64,000 nt of DNA from Helopsaltes ochotensis (taxonomy: Eukaryota > Chordata > Aves > Passeriformes > Locustellidae), in NCBI GenBank assembly GCA_013400155.1, contig VXBM01000562.1, positions 484,997-548,996 of the forward strand. The letters run 5' to 3'. This document shows positions 13,035-26,149 of the stretch, in pieces. The position numbers were made by a program, and so were the translations under genes. Numbering within the stretch: position 1 is the stretch's first letter; every line of letters starts with the position of its first letter. Under the pieces are notes generated by a model that saw only the letters and a list, made by a program, of their open reading frames with translations, was not told where the DNA came from and searched no databases.

Positions 13035-16000
13035 AAAATGGTAAATTAGTTACACTTATTAATTAACTAAAGCATTTAATTTACTTGAAGTTGATTTAGT
13101 TAGGTTATGGCAGACAGAAAAAACAGCATGAGCAAACTGACTTCACCTTGACTGTGTCCTTAAGCACTCTATTTACAGTGCTGCAACAAATGAAATGAAA
13201 TGAGGTTTGGTTTGAATGGTGACGACACGAATGACAACTCTTTTTTTTTGTTCTAAAAGGTCTTGGTGTCATTGTCATCTTCTCACCCAATGCCAGCTAA
13301 CTGAAAGAGGAAAAAACTGAATCCCCAAACAATGAAAAATAAACTAAGCAATAAAACATCAGCTGGTCTAACAAGATCCAGTGCTGTCCTGTAGGTTTTA
13401 TGATCTTCAGTATCACATTTAAGAAACTGAACTGGGAATGGGTTGCCTGAGATGGATTGTACAAAGTATATCCCAGCGCTGTCTTGATCTTGCTTTAGGG
13501 AGAAAGTAGTCCTTGACGTTTGAAAACCAATTACTCACATATTCTACAGATGATTTGTGAATTGGATATTCTGGCACCAAAGATTTTCAGAACTGTAGAG
13601 ACATTGAATACTTCGGCTTAATTTTAAGAATACAAACTGTTAAAAGACTCTTAAATCAGATGTGAGTTTTACAAGCTTCTTGTATTTCTGCTTTCAGTTA
13701 ATAATTTTAAGTTATTAAACCTTTCATGACTTTGTGTGACTTGCTTCACCTGCTCTAGATGCTTACTATTAAGTGGTTGCAGGAATGCCTATATATAAAA
13801 CCAGGCTCCTAATATGTGCACAGAGGATCTCACTGCTGAATTAGTCTTCCACATCTTGATATTAATTAAATCTTGTTAACATACATGAAAATAAAGAGCC
13901 TTAAAACCAAAGAGCTGGTAGTAATTTAGAAGTAAAATCTGATTTTGCTGATATGGAATGAAGTCTGTTTAGGATGTTACCTTGATGGTTGATCATTCTG
14001 TCTCACTAGGGTGCTTCTTCTCAGTCAGTTCTCTTTTCCCCCTGTGATGATGGGTCTAGTTGCTGCTCTAATGCAATGGTAACTGTGGACAGTTAAATAA
14101 ATTTCTGGAGTGCTTTAAGTAAGTAGCACATCAGATCACGTCCAGCTCAAGCTTCCTCTGAGCAGGGTTTGGAATGTTTATTGCTGCAACTTCACAGTTT
14201 TTGAGTTTTCTTGTCCCTGGCAAGCTGTCTGCAGCACGTCAAACCCTTAACAACTATTTCTCCTGTACTTTTGGTCACAGGAAAAGGAAGAAAAGCTACA
14301 GCTAGTGTTAGCTGTCTTTTTCTTGTTCTGCCTTCAAGAAGTATTGTATCTTTTCTATCTGCTGTCTACTAATATAGAAAGTAAAAACTTAGTCTTTAAC
14401 TTCCTTACTTTACCAAAGTGCCCTGAGCATAGTATTAGTCCAGTTTTATTGACAAGGAAGTGAGGAACAGAGCAACAAGTTATTTCATCAATGTGGTATA
14501 TGACATCTATGGATTTGGTTGTGCTTAATTTCCTGTGGTAAACCTGCTGTCTTAAACCTGCTGTCAGCAATATCCCCAGCCTCCTTCCCTGACTGTATTC
14601 TACCCTCCATGTCACCATCCCCCTCTGTATTGTGTGATGAAGTCATGTGCAGCACAGCACACTAATCTAGATTGGCCATTTTATGAAATGTGGCCTTTTT
14701 TCTTTTTTTTTTTTGTTTCCCTGTGTTTTTTATTCAAATCCATGTTTTCTTATTTTTCTCTGTCTAACTAAGTGAAAAATTATACCTCTGTATTCTCCTC
14801 TATCTGAGGGAGAGGAGTTTGAAACAAGGAATCAATGACTGTGTAACTTGACATAGGCAACAAAGTTTTTAAGCACTTTAAAGTAGGCAGTGATACTGAA
14901 ATAAGTTCTGCTGATCAGCTTCTGACTTTTGACTTCTAGAAGTTTTGGAACATCTGTGCAGTGATCTAGATTTCAGAACTGTTGCAGAATAAAATTAATT
15001 ATCTCAATAACATCTAAAGTGCTTGTGCAATCTACACAGATTCTTGTGCCAGCACAAGGCCAAGGGTGACATGGGGATGGAAACACTTGAGAGGGGAATG
15101 AAGTATGTTTTTGAAGCTAGTGTAAGTGGTTCTGCTGGCACTGCCTGTCAGCCTGCAGCAGCCTCAGGTGAACGTCCCTGCCATGAGCACTGACACTGGG
15201 CTGCTCTAGTTCAGTAAAATTCAAGATTTGACTGTAGTGGAAGTTAGTGCCCATTGTGCTGGTGTGTGTTTAGCTACTGTCATTAGGGATAGAGATTTCT
15301 TCAGGTTTTTTTCTGGCACACACTTAAGGTTTGTACAAAAGCGTCTGTACTGCTGTTGTTGCTTGTGTTGTCTAGGTTAAGCTCATGCATGATAATACCT
15401 TGATTTTTCTGTGTAGAAGAGAAATAGCATGGCACACAGAGGTAGGGAAAAGCTAATTGTCCTTTTTCTTGGTTCCTGCAAATAAATTGATAAATACATT
15501 TGATAGTTTAGGAAAGATTAACTGTTTCCTCAGACCGTTTTGTATCGCTCTCTGCTTTTGGCATGGATTTAAGTAGTAGATGGTATATTAGGAGATTCAG
15601 TATATAGCAGTCATGAATATGGAATGTCCATGCTACTCAACCCCAGCTGAAGAATGGGTATACTATGTATTTTTGTGAAAAAATTCTCCACTGCATCTAA
15701 ATGTATGCAGATTTGTTTCCTAGGAGGAGGCTGGCTGAAGAAAGAGTGTAATTTCTGTTTATCTTGAGTTAGGTTATACTTTGTGTTCTTATCTATATCA
15801 TTTTCAGAGATGAAGTTCGTATAGTTAATTTTCTTAAAATGTGGAGTATCCTCTAAGAAATACAGTTTGCAAAATGCCCACTCTCTCTGACTGATAGCCT
15901 GGGATTACCTTAACTTTCTTTTTAGTTGGAGGACACAGTTCCCCTTCTAAGATTACCAGATTGATGATCTCATATGAAAAAAGTGAACAGGTAAAGTGCT

Positions 16001-18944
16001 TTTTTCCCTCTTGCAACAACATTTGGTAATGTTTTCTGCTGTTACATGCAGCCCACTTCTGTTGAGATAGCTGACAAGGGCATAGGACATCACTGGGTTT
16101 GATGAACTTGAATCTAAAGTAAAAATAGTTTTTTAAATTTTTGTAACCTACTGGTGTTGAGCTAGCATTTTCCAATGTGACTCACTCATACAGATTGTAT
16201 TAACTGTAGCTATGGGTAAAGCTGTGCAGAAAGATCTGGATCATGACTTCCAAAGGGTTAATGAAAATGCACATGGCAGTGAATAAGGACTTCAGACAGA
16301 GTATTGCAAAAGGCAATATCTATAGTAAATATTTAGCCTTACTGTAAGCCTGCAGGTGGGGCTAGAGTTGAGAAATGGGGGGCAAAAAATCTGTTCTTTG
16401 ATAATGGTTTTGTTAATGTTACTAGCTTTTATTTGAAGTAGCCAATCTTCTCTGAGTTTTTATGTCTCAAGCATAATAAATGCCAATCCACTAGCATGGC
16501 ATTTCATGCAGACTGAAGAGGATAGGTGATTAGAATAGCTCCATTGTTGTGGTTTTTGATTAAATGTGAGATATAATGGAAACAGTGATCTTTATAAGGC
16601 CCTTGTCCTTCTCTCTTGAACTTTGAAATTGACTTGTAAGGTTTCCTGTTTGAAGTGTTCTCACACTGGTTAACCAAAAAATGAAGGTCTGCTAGCTTTC
16701 ACACCCTGACATAGATAACTTCCATCTCTCTTGCTTTTGGTGTGTTATTTTTTGCTTGTTTTGGCATTTTCAAAAAATGTTGTCGAAAAACTGAGTTTCA
16801 TAAAGCTAACCTCTATCTACAGCTCTATGAAGACCTAGATTATTAATGAGAGTAAGTTGCATTTTTAGAAGAATCTGTTCATTCTGAGTATTGCTTGAAG
16901 TTACAGTGAACAAAAAGAATTGCAGGTCTTGTTGTATTGTGTAATTTGACATGCTAATTTCTGTATCAAATGGTTGACTGTTTTGCCACAGATGGCTTCT
17001 TGTGGTTTGCCTGTTCTTCCTAGAAATACACTTGCTGGATGATGTGGTATTTTTTCCAGTAACAGGGAAGGAGTGTGGTCACACCTTCCTTGTCACTTAG
17101 CATGACCCACCTGTGAAGAGGCAGTGGGATCAGTCTGCTGATATTCTGTAAACATCAGGCTTTCAAGACACAAAAGATTATGTCCCTGTTACTTCTCATT
17201 CTTCCCCATTTGCCCCACCGAAACAAGGGGACCAGGGCTCAGATACAAATTCTGGGCGATGTTGCTTCTGGCAATGCTACATGAAGGGGTTGAAAACAAC
17301 CATTTAAGATTCATATTTCAGCCTCACCAGGCCAGCAGCATTCTCCTCCAACAGTGTAGCAGGAGTTGCCTGGTTGTTATTCTGTGCTGTTTGTGGAAAA
17401 CTTAACATCCTGACAGAGGTGACAGTGTGTCTGTATTGAGAAGGTGGTTGTCCTCATCCTTGTTTCTATCAGTAGTAGTGGAAATGGGGGGCTCTGAAAT
17501 TTGCAGTCAGATGAAAAGCTACTTGCTTCCTCTTGATATTTATTGCAGGCTAAGGTGTTGTAGCAGCACCCCTCTTTCCATAAGGGGTCGGTTTTCTTGT
17601 ACGGTATTGTGGGATTTTGTTTCACTGCCATTGCTTGTAAAGGGGTAACTCTCATAAGTAAGTCACCTCAAAGAAGAAGTACCAAGCATAAATTGATAGT
17701 GTTTCCTTCTTAAATAAGCAGCTAGCCTGAAACAAGAGCTCTGAAGAAAAGAAGCATTCAGTGCTAGCCCTGAGGACCTCTGAGGAAAATATTAACTATT
17801 TCAACACTGGGTTGTTATCTGGAAGTCAGATAAATGCTTATCCTAAACTCTTTCCCAAAACTCTAAAGGAGGAAAATCACCATCAGTTAAAAACAGGCAC
17901 GTGGGGATACGTTCAATGACTTTTAATACTTACAATCTAACATTTTCAGTATATTGAATATGTGCAGGCAGTACACGATAGTGTGATTTTATTCTTTACT
18001 TGAAGCATTGCTGAGTTTTTGTATTTCATTAGTTTATAATCTCTAGCTTTTGCTGGTGCTGTGTAGAAAATTGTCTTTTACATGAAAATTTTAGGGAAGT
18101 TGTAAGAAGAAAAGAGAAAATAGAGACTACTCAGTAAAGCTGTAAGTCTGTTCCTGGAGGAGAGCTCCTGTGCAGATGTCCCTGTACTTAGCTCAAAGAG
18201 CTCCGTACCTAATTGGGTGTGAGGAGTTGCTGCTGCCTGTGTTCATGACTCAAGTGTAGGCTTCCTATCTAATGCCAGGAACCACATGTCTATCAACAGC
18301 ACCACTCAAGCTAAGTGATTATAGCTCCCAAGCCAAATGATGAATTCTGTTGTTCTTAAGCCCACTAGAAAAGGCATTCAGAAATCTGCCACTGGATCAT
18401 GTCCTGCTCTCTCAGGAGACCTCCTCACAAGCCCCGCACTGATTGCCCTCATTAGACTGTACTCACTGGCTGAACTAAACCTTTTATTGTCTCACATAGC
18501 TGGAAGGTGGTAGAAAGGACTTTCTCATGTTTTAGCAGGTGCTGGGAATTGTTAAAGGGGTGTGATTTTTTTTACTTAGGTAGTCAGACCAGATGAAAAG
18601 GTAGATATAATTCCTCTGGAAAGCGAAGTTAGGGAAGTTAGCTGGAGAGGCAAGACCAGGGAGGAATCATTCAGTCACAGTCAAGGAAATGTTGGTGTGG
18701 GTTTTGTTTTGGTTTTGGGTTTGCGGTTTTCTCTTGTTTGTTTCCTTTCTTGCCTGCAGTAAAGGCAACTGAACACATGGAGTGAGAAAGACTTTGTTAG
18801 AAAACTTACCAACAAAAGAGGTCAGGTGTGAGATGGAGGCCTGGTGAGGTGCAGCCAGTGTTTGTCCTGCATAAGCTTGTACAAATTGCAGTTTTGGAAC
18901 AATGAGTTGTCTTTTTCAATGCTTTTATTGGTGGTTTTTTTTTG
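13035..18944. other. Noncoding, nothing recognised
   Basis: Unique sequence with T-runs (14700-14715). The longest frame is 113 aa (15834-16175, minus), with no recognised motif. The stretch agctggtctaacaagat at 13362 faintly echoes the old repeat just upstream, but too weakly to call. Confidence 0.55.
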
Positions 18945-19010
18945 NNNNNNNNNNNNNNNNNNNNNNNNNNNNNNNNNNNNNNNNNNNNNNNNNNNNNNNN
19001 NNNNNNNNNN
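18945..19010. other. Assembly gap (66 N)
   Basis: A run of N follows a T homopolymer, which is probably why the assembly failed here. Apparent open frames crossing it are artefacts. Confidence 0.99.
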
Positions 19011-22000
19011 TTTCTCTTGTGCAAGAGAGGAAGGGATGAGCCTGAGTTTGATTACTCGTTCATTTTTCCCCACCCCAAAAAGAAGGGGCCTTGAGAAAAG
19101 CTGATGAATCTGAAAACCTTCTGTTACATTGTGTCTTGGGTGAAATTGGACACTCCTTCTTACATCTTTCCTATAACTTCTTTGAAATCTGCCTGTAGCA
19201 GGGGCATCTGTTCTGTTGGTGTTTTTTAAATTTCTGTTTTATTATCTCTGACATGAGAACTCAAATATCCAAATACCCTTTTCAGATCTTTAAGTTGAAA
19301 TCTGGAGAGCTCAACAGATGAGGTAATTTTTAAAGCAATTTGCTGCTTCTCCCAATGTAGGTTTTCAAAGTTTTTATTACCAGGAGCAAACCTTCAGTAA
19401 GAAGCTCTTTTATCTTTTACATATATACCCATTGTACTGGTGTATGAAAGGAGTCTTAGTTCTTTCATAGGTACCAATAAAGCAGCTTTTGGATTATGAA
19501 GAAAATATAGCTTAGGTTGAGTTTATAGAGCTACAAGTTCTTCTATTATCTTAATTAGATTTGTAAAACTTAATTCAGATTGCTGTCATCTCCCTTTCAA
19601 GAAGCCTACATTCTGATCTTGTGCTAATTTTTTGCTGTGCACAAATGAATATGTTCTGACTGTATTAAAAGCTAGGTATGTATTGGAAACATTTTAAAAA
19701 AATTAAGCAACAATTTGAGAATAACTTTGAGAAGATCCGTTCATTTGAAGGAAGCATACAGTCAACTCTTTTCTTGGCCAGGTACTGAAAATGGGGTTAC
19801 TGTGCCTTTAGGATTTATTTTCCAAGGCAATGGAACTTTCAGCAGACAGAACCGGGGAGCTGGCCATATTGTGTGGCAAGCTCCAGGGTCTCTGCTTCCA
19901 ACCATCTTTTGGAGAGTTGCCTTACAACTCATTCAGCTGTTGTGAAAAGTATCTTCCATTCTACTAAACCCATTGAAGTTCTAGCTTCTCTTGCATTCTC
20001 TTCCTTTTTTCTAAATATGTAACAAGTAAACCTGTTGGCTTTTCAGTTTGAGCATCTTATTGTATATCAGGTGTGTTGCGTGTTGAGGACTTTGCAGTAA
20101 GTTTAGACATTTAAACTTCACAATGTCGTGTATATAGTATAGTGATTTTATCTTAATTGTTTATTACTAATCCCAGGCTACTTTCCACCAGTTCAAAGTT
20201 TTATTTGTTTCATTATTTGTTCACTAACTATATTTCATAATTCATGTATTGTTTGTATATGTATATCTATTCTGTACTTTTTTTTAGTTGCTACTTACAC
20301 TTCTCATAGTGTACTGTCTTTTCCACTCTATGTCCAAGTAATATTTCATCGGCGCTTAAGAGCGTGTCTGGCTGCTTGCCTACTGAGATTTTGCATACAG
20401 GAGAGCATGGCCTTAGCATAAAATCGTGTCTCCTTTTCTTTTTTTTTTTTTTAAGAGAAACAGTCTGCTTCTCTTCATCTCTCTTGTGATGAAGAATATT
20501 GCAAGAAGGATCTGTTAACATGATAAATGTTCCTTTAAGACCATAAGCAACCCTGCTCTGTTTTGAAGTTTGGACTTGACCAAGTTTGTGGAAGTCATGA
20601 GAGCTAAGATAATGATGAAAATTGCTGGTATTCTGAAAGGCAACCACAGTTCTGAGGATGTTGTATTCATGTCTCTGTCCTGTCAATGAGTATTAAGGAG
20701 AATATGATACATTTACTACTTTAGCTAGAAACAGGGATGTAAGAAAATGACTCATAGCAAGCAATTTTAATTTCAGGTAAAACATAGGGAATGAAGTTTT
20801 ATTGAAAGTTTTGTTTATCAGGCACAAGAAAAATAATCAAAATATAGTGGTAACACCAATATCTGTCTTAATGTTTTAAGTGGCACTGTTGGATGTTTTT
20901 GGTGAGGGGAAAAAAGTTTGTTCTTCCATTAACTATGTCACTATGAGTAGAACTTCAATTCTGCTCTCCATAGATAGGACATTCCCCGCCTCTGCCCCCA
21001 GTAAAATTACTTAAATTACTTTGATATACTTAAAAAACATGAATTTATGTTCCAAATACTTCTTCTGTGAAGCCATAGCTGTCAGTCACTGGCTCTATCT
21101 GCATGCACTAGGGGATCAATAGTACATTAAGGAAGCTGACTTGAGGAGGGGAAGGATTCATAAATAATAAATAGCAGGCTGCAGTGCTGGCGCTTCAGCT
21201 CTACACAGAGTAATACAAATTCTACTGAAGTACCCTTGTACTTCCTAACCCTATTAGGCTTGAAACCATTATCCCAAATATTGATGCTTTCCTTTAGTCT
21301 GTTTCTTGTTAAGAAGTATGTCTGTGTAATCCTTAACTACAAGCTGCTAAAGGAAAAGGCTGATCTGTATATCAGAAATACAGGTACAATAGGAACACTT
21401 GTGTAAGAACTGTAGTCTACCGAGAGACCAGAATTTGAAGCAAGGGGATATGGGGGCTGCTTTCAACATTTTCTTAGTCCTGTAAACAATAGATGCTTCT
21501 GTAAAGAGATTTTTGTGGTATGCAGGACATGTGAAATGTTTGAGCATTGGAGCATGATCCTTGCACTTTAAATCTGTGTATTAATTTTTTTTCATTAGCT
21601 CTCTCTGCTTCCACATCCTGCACATTGCTGGCAAGCATGCATCAGCAATAAGACTTTCTTCAGTGAGGTGTCTGAGATATCTCTGAAATGTGGCTGGTCA
21701 GAGCTATATCTGCTTTTTTTGGAAGTTGGTTCTTATCAAGATATTTAAGTAATTTCACCAGATATTACTTTAAATGTTCTATATAATGTCCTCTTTCGAT
21801 GAATAGCCATGTAGAATCAGCACGAGAAGAGAAAGTCCTTGGCAATGCCAGCTCAATTGCATCTGCAGATGAGGATTTAAAATTCTGTGCAGCAGACAGT
21901 ACCTCCAGCAGGCGAGTAAAAGGTTACTGCATTATTTTGCTTGTTTGCATCTGTAGTCTTTATCTATGGAAGGGGTTTTTTTTTAACCATTCAATTTGTT

Positions 22001-22949
22001 GTGCATGCTTGTATATAGATACTACTGGAAATCGATTTAATAGGAACGTAAATATAAAAAGGGCAGAGCAAGGTGAAAGGAGGGACTCAGTTCAGCTTTA
22101 AACCAAGGAAAGGGAGGGAGGAAGAGAGGGAGAATAAAGGGGAGGGGAGAGAGCAGGAGAGAAATTAAGGTTTCCATGCATTGTGAAATCGAAGTTTTTT
22201 TCAGCTGCTTTCACATCACTTGTATTTTTCTTAACCTTTTGCTAAAAAGGATGCTACTGAACAAGCACTGATAGCTCTATAGTAAGTGACAATTATTTCA
22301 AGTCAGATTATCCCATAATCAGGTTAAGCAGTTGTGTTAATGTGAGACCTTCTACTTTCGGGAATAGTATTGCATGCCATACCATCTTAAACCAATTAAA
22401 ATGAGCTTTTCAAAATATTATTTGCTTTTTTTCCTATGAAAAGGCAAAAGTATATAGTTGCTGCATCATTATCTCTTGTAAACAAGAAAATGTTTCCAGT
22501 AGTAAGTTATTTTATGTGTTAAATTGGGGGCGTATTCAATGTTGTATTTTGAGCAGAGTATACTTTTTAAAGGTTAGGGGACCTGTTTATGTCTCACTGC
22601 TCATTTGAATTAGTTCTGCATTTTTTGTTTTTCTCAGAGCAAAGAGCTCCTTGAAGACTGTTAAAAAGCTGCTGACACGATCTGCCTCTAACTTGCTTTG
22701 AGATTTGGTTGTGGTACCTTTGGACATTCTACTACAAATCCTTTCATGCTTCTTTCTTCCTGGGTTCAAATTTGTGTTGGCTTTTCCTGATGTCGTTCTC
22801 ACTCTCATAGCTTTGTAGCAGCTATTCTTATTTCAGGATCTGGTAGACCCGGATAGCATTTTTCTCATGCATTCTGACTTTCCAAGAAGACTTTTCCCGC
22901 GTTTCCCAGGCGCTTCAGGTAGTCAGTCTGAGGGTGTAGCAGTCATTCC
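19011..22949. other. Noncoding, upstream of the CpG island
   Basis: Mostly unique AT-rich sequence with no recognised gene. A 131-aa minus frame (20291-20686) includes a run of eight Lys caused by a poly-T tract, and a 100-aa plus frame (21799-22101) has no known motif. The sequence turns GC-rich only after about 22.86 kb. Confidence 0.5.
22105..22170 (+). repeat. Homopurine tract (GGGA/GAGAG)
   Basis: Roughly 65 bases of almost pure G/A (agggagggaggaagagaggg and similar), interrupted by single pyrimidines. It sits about 0.85 kb upstream of the CpG island. It is a low-complexity sequence that could adopt triplex DNA. Confidence 0.8.
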
Positions 22950-23160
22950 CGTGTGCACTGGGAAGGTCCTTTTCCAGCAGAGGCGTTTGAGGCGGCTGGC
23001 GGCCCCAGAGGAGGCAGGCGGGCCGGCAGCTGCCCTGTGCGGGGCCGCGGGGCTGCGCGGGGTGGGGCCGGCACGGCCCCCTCTGGCCGCGGCCCGGCCT
23101 GGATAGGCTGCGCTGCTGGGGAGGGCAAAACGGGCTGGACGCGACAGCAGCCACGAAGGA
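22950..23160 (+). promoter_or_regulatory. Small CpG island, probable FBXW7 alpha promoter
   Basis: About 20 CpG dinucleotides fall within roughly 190 bp (22975-23160), including CCGCGG, GCGCGG and GACGCGAC clusters, in surroundings that are AT-rich and almost CpG-free. I see no TATA box, which fits a CpG promoter. It lies about 230 bp upstream of the candidate 5' exon and on the proper side of FBXW7. A possible donor, CAAG|GTATTA, at 23287-23296 could end a first exon that starts in the island, leaving a very short intron to 23389. Alternatively the transcript may run unspliced into the exon. The promoter role is inference from composition and position. Confidence 0.65.
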
Positions 23161-23416
23161 GTAGTCAGCTAGCAGTTTTGAGAGATTGCCATCCCTGAAT
23201 TTACTCCTCTGTTATACAGCTGTCTTTTTGAAGCGGCTTACTTTGGAAAGAGGAGTAGAGGGATAAACGAACCCGCTTTTTACATGCAAGGTATTACTTG
23301 CTGATGAGACTGGCTGATTTCTTCCTGAGAAACACTCTTTTTTTTTTTTCCCTCTTATTTTCTTTTTTTTTTCCCTCTCTGTTTAGCAGTCCTAATTTCA
23401 GCCAGGGAGCTGCAGA

Positions 23417-23491
23417 ATGAGGCAGCTGGCCAATTTTGAGTGTTTATGGGACAGTACTGGTCCTAATTTCTTTAAGAATAAACTCGTCTGA
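23417..23491 (+). CDS. Upstream ORF, 24 codons, stop overlapping the next ATG
   Basis: The ATG at 23417 has A at -3, a better start context than the next in-exon ATG of interest. It encodes a 24-residue peptide beginning MRQLANFE and ends at TGA 23489-23491, whose last A is the A of the ATG at 23491 (TGATG). I do not recognise the peptide. If the candidate 5' exon is transcribed, this is a uORF expected to limit initiation at 23491 or to allow termination-reinitiation. Another very short frame starts at ATG 23445 and stops at 23465. The role is inference. Confidence 0.3.
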   Translation: MRQLANFECLWDSTGPNFFKNKLV

Positions 23492-23646
23492 TGAGCAAGT
23501 CAATGTGTGGCTGTGGCTGCAGCATTATTTCTTCTTTAATGAAGAGGCTGGGCTGTTCGACCTGCTGCTCCAATCTTCTATCTTGCAGTCATACATCAGA
23601 GCAGTTGCAGAGACTATCCATTGAATGTCTCAATCAGCCGAAGAAG
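23491..23646 (+). CDS. FBXW7: Possible N-terminal extension of FBXW7 alpha (52 codons, continues at 54372)
   Basis: The ATG at 23491 is the first in its frame after an in-frame TAA at 23479-23481. The 52 codons reach the donor at 23646 in phase 0 and, if joined to 54372, run without a stop through 23 more codons into the canonical start. This would give a 75-residue extension. The first 33 residues are Cys-rich (CGCGC near the start, later CSTCCS), followed by a helix-prone S-E-Q-L-Q-R-L-S segment. The start context is poor (C at -3, A at +4) and the uORF overlaps it. The canonical isoform does not use it, so this may simply be an accidentally open leader. Confidence 0.35.
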
Positions 23647-26149
23647 GTAATTATATTTTTAATTTTAAATATTCCATGGAAAGGATGCTGTATAATTTGG
23701 ATTTACATGATAAAAAGACAAAAATTTTAGATCTTTTTGACAGTTTTCTTGACCTTGAGTAGCTATCCAATATCATTTTGCCATTATCAGGTTGTGCAGC
23801 AATAGAAATGTGCTGCAGTAATTGATTTTGTAATAGGATCAGGTGATTTACTGGATGCACTGACAACCACTTGCTTGCTTGTTCTGAAACGTGGAGCACT
23901 CTAATGGATGTTTTGATTGCAGCCTCGAGTTGCTCTGAAACTGCTAGATGCTCAAAGATGTAACATCTCATTTGTCAGCCTATCCCCTTGCCTGATGGCC
24001 ACTTAGAATACATTAACACATATGCTTTATGCATTGACTGAGTGTTGGTCTCTGCTAAATGTGGTCCAAGTTTGTGCCTGGCGGAGAGTATAGAACAGTT
24101 TTTTACGGGTTGCTGTTAAATGTTGGGGTTTTTTCCTGTTACTATGTTATGCTTTGGAAGTAGAAATCTGGCTCTAATTAGAAAACAATACAAACTGAAC
24201 TAAACAAACCCCATTCCATACCAGAATATGGATTTTACTGTAGAAAAAGCCATTAGGAGCTGTGATCTGGTGAATTAAAGTGGGGAGCTTAATTGGAGCT
24301 TACTTTTGAATCAATCTGTTTTTAGGCTGATGAAACATTGTTAAACTCTAAGAGCTTTTAAGATACCTAGTACACCATTCTCCTGGAGAATAATTGGAGG
24401 GTAGTATAAGTATGAGGTGTGCTACAGTGATTATGGATAGTTTGTATCTAGTTCTTTTCACTTTCAAAAAAGTCCTAAGTCTTTATCCATTATTGTGAAA
24501 GAATAAACATGCCCTTTTGAGTTCACTGTTATTTGCCATATCATATAATGATGAAAACTTAAATACAAAAAACCCCATTGAGGTATTAAATGGCTTTTCA
24601 TTGTTTTGCCCATTTTGGAGTAAAAACTGGTAGGGAAAGTATTACATCACTAAGTAGAAAAGTCTCACAGGGACCTTGGAGTAAGACAGTCCAAACAAAC
24701 TTCAGTAGGCTAACGTATAGAGGCTGACACTTGCTTTGGCTGAAGGACTTCGGTATACAGTGTACAACTAGAGGTTGAATAACTAGGATCAAACATGTAA
24801 CAGTTTCTCACCTGATCGTGTGTATACAGTGATTTCAGTGACCTGAAGTAAATCAAGGTGGCTGGATTAGAAACTGTTGAACCTGGTGACAGTTAAACCA
24901 AACTGGAGAGCTCCTTCAGCCAATTCTCACTTGATAAAAAACAGTGAGCAAGAAACATATGATTTAAACCAATTGATTTTTATTTTTGTTTTCCATTTAT
25001 ACCTCAATGAAGGTAACTAAAAGAAAATTGATTCTCACTCATTTATTTTATTTCATCTATTTATTTATAAGGGGAATATACTACTATTCCCATGCTTGCT
25101 CCTATTATGTATGGTTTGACATTCATGTTCCTCTTGGCCATTTGATCTACTTTTGTATTTATGGGTTTTTTTGTTTATTTGTTTCGGTTGGGTTTTCTTT
25201 TAACGTTGTGAAATCAGCATGACTCCCTTTGCAGAAATAGGTTTCTATGTCACCAGCTTACACATGTAGTTCCTATCCTTACACACCCAGATTCCTATTT
25301 CTTCAGAGTACAGTATGTTTTTTCAGTTGAAAGAACTGGTCATTGTGTTGGAGTAGCAGAATTGAGCCCAAGAGTGTTTTTTGAACCTGAAGAGAAGTAG
25401 CGTTCAAAGGTGTCGATGCTGTTCGGGGTAGCACTTTGTGAGCTTGGGTTGCAGGATCTGCTTAGTGATTATTGAGTTCAGTGATTTGACTTTTTAAAAG
25501 GTGCATGTGAAGGCGATATTCTTGGAGTGTTTCAGCTATTTGTTTTAAATTGCCTTAACAGGCGGTGGGAAACACAGCTATTAGTTCAAGAGAGAGATTA
25601 ATTAAAAATCACTTCCATTTAAAGAAGTTTACTTGATGAGAAAAATAAGCTTAAATAGATTGCTTTTACTCTGCTTTTATTTTTATATATCTTTTGCAAG
25701 GTTAGTTTATACTACATGGAAATTTTGTGACCATAATGTTATATATCATAGAAGTATTTGCAAGAAAGTTGATGAGATCTGCTGTGTTTTGAATTCAAAC
25801 ATGATGATAAATAGCTCGTGGATTGAGTTTTGAAGTTGAGGAGAAAAATCTTTGTGAGTCAGTGACAAGAGTAGCTGAAAAGAATTACAGTTTTCACAGA
25901 AGGCAGAAAATAAGCTCTTTTTGTAAAACAATGTTTTATGTGCAAACTTGCACTTGAAAACATACATCTGTTTTCAAACTGTAAAACTGAAACTGTAACT
26001 AGGGCAGAGAAGAGAAAAAGGCTTTTTTGTGGAGAGTGATATGTTTCTGAAATGGCAGTGAATTTATATGTTCTGCAGGTACTGTTGCACTAGTGGAACG
26101 GAAGGTGTGTCAGTAGTAGTATCAGAAGTGTTGAAGTTGTATTTCGCAG

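Larger units (their letters stand above)
23390..23646 (+). other. FBXW7: Candidate 5' exon of FBXW7 alpha
   Basis: A long pyrimidine tract (about 23339-23385) ends in tttagcag, giving an acceptor at 23386 or 23389. The 3' end is AAGAAG|GTAATT at 23646/23647. A second good acceptor inside (cttctatcttgcag, ending 23588) would give a 58-nt exon with the same donor. Joined to the exon at 54372, the phase-0 end continues an open frame (see 23491-23646). No other strong exon-like segment lies between the CpG island and 54.4 kb apart from the one at 50657. The exon is inferred from splice signals and phase, and I have no transcript evidence. Confidence 0.55.

Noticed and set aside
18806..19104. Open frames crossing the N run.
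   Set aside because: They exist only because N codons are read as unknown residues.
22867..23198. Several 61-81-codon frames on both strands in the CpG island.
   Set aside because: GC-rich DNA lacks stops by composition. All frames are open together and none resembles a protein.
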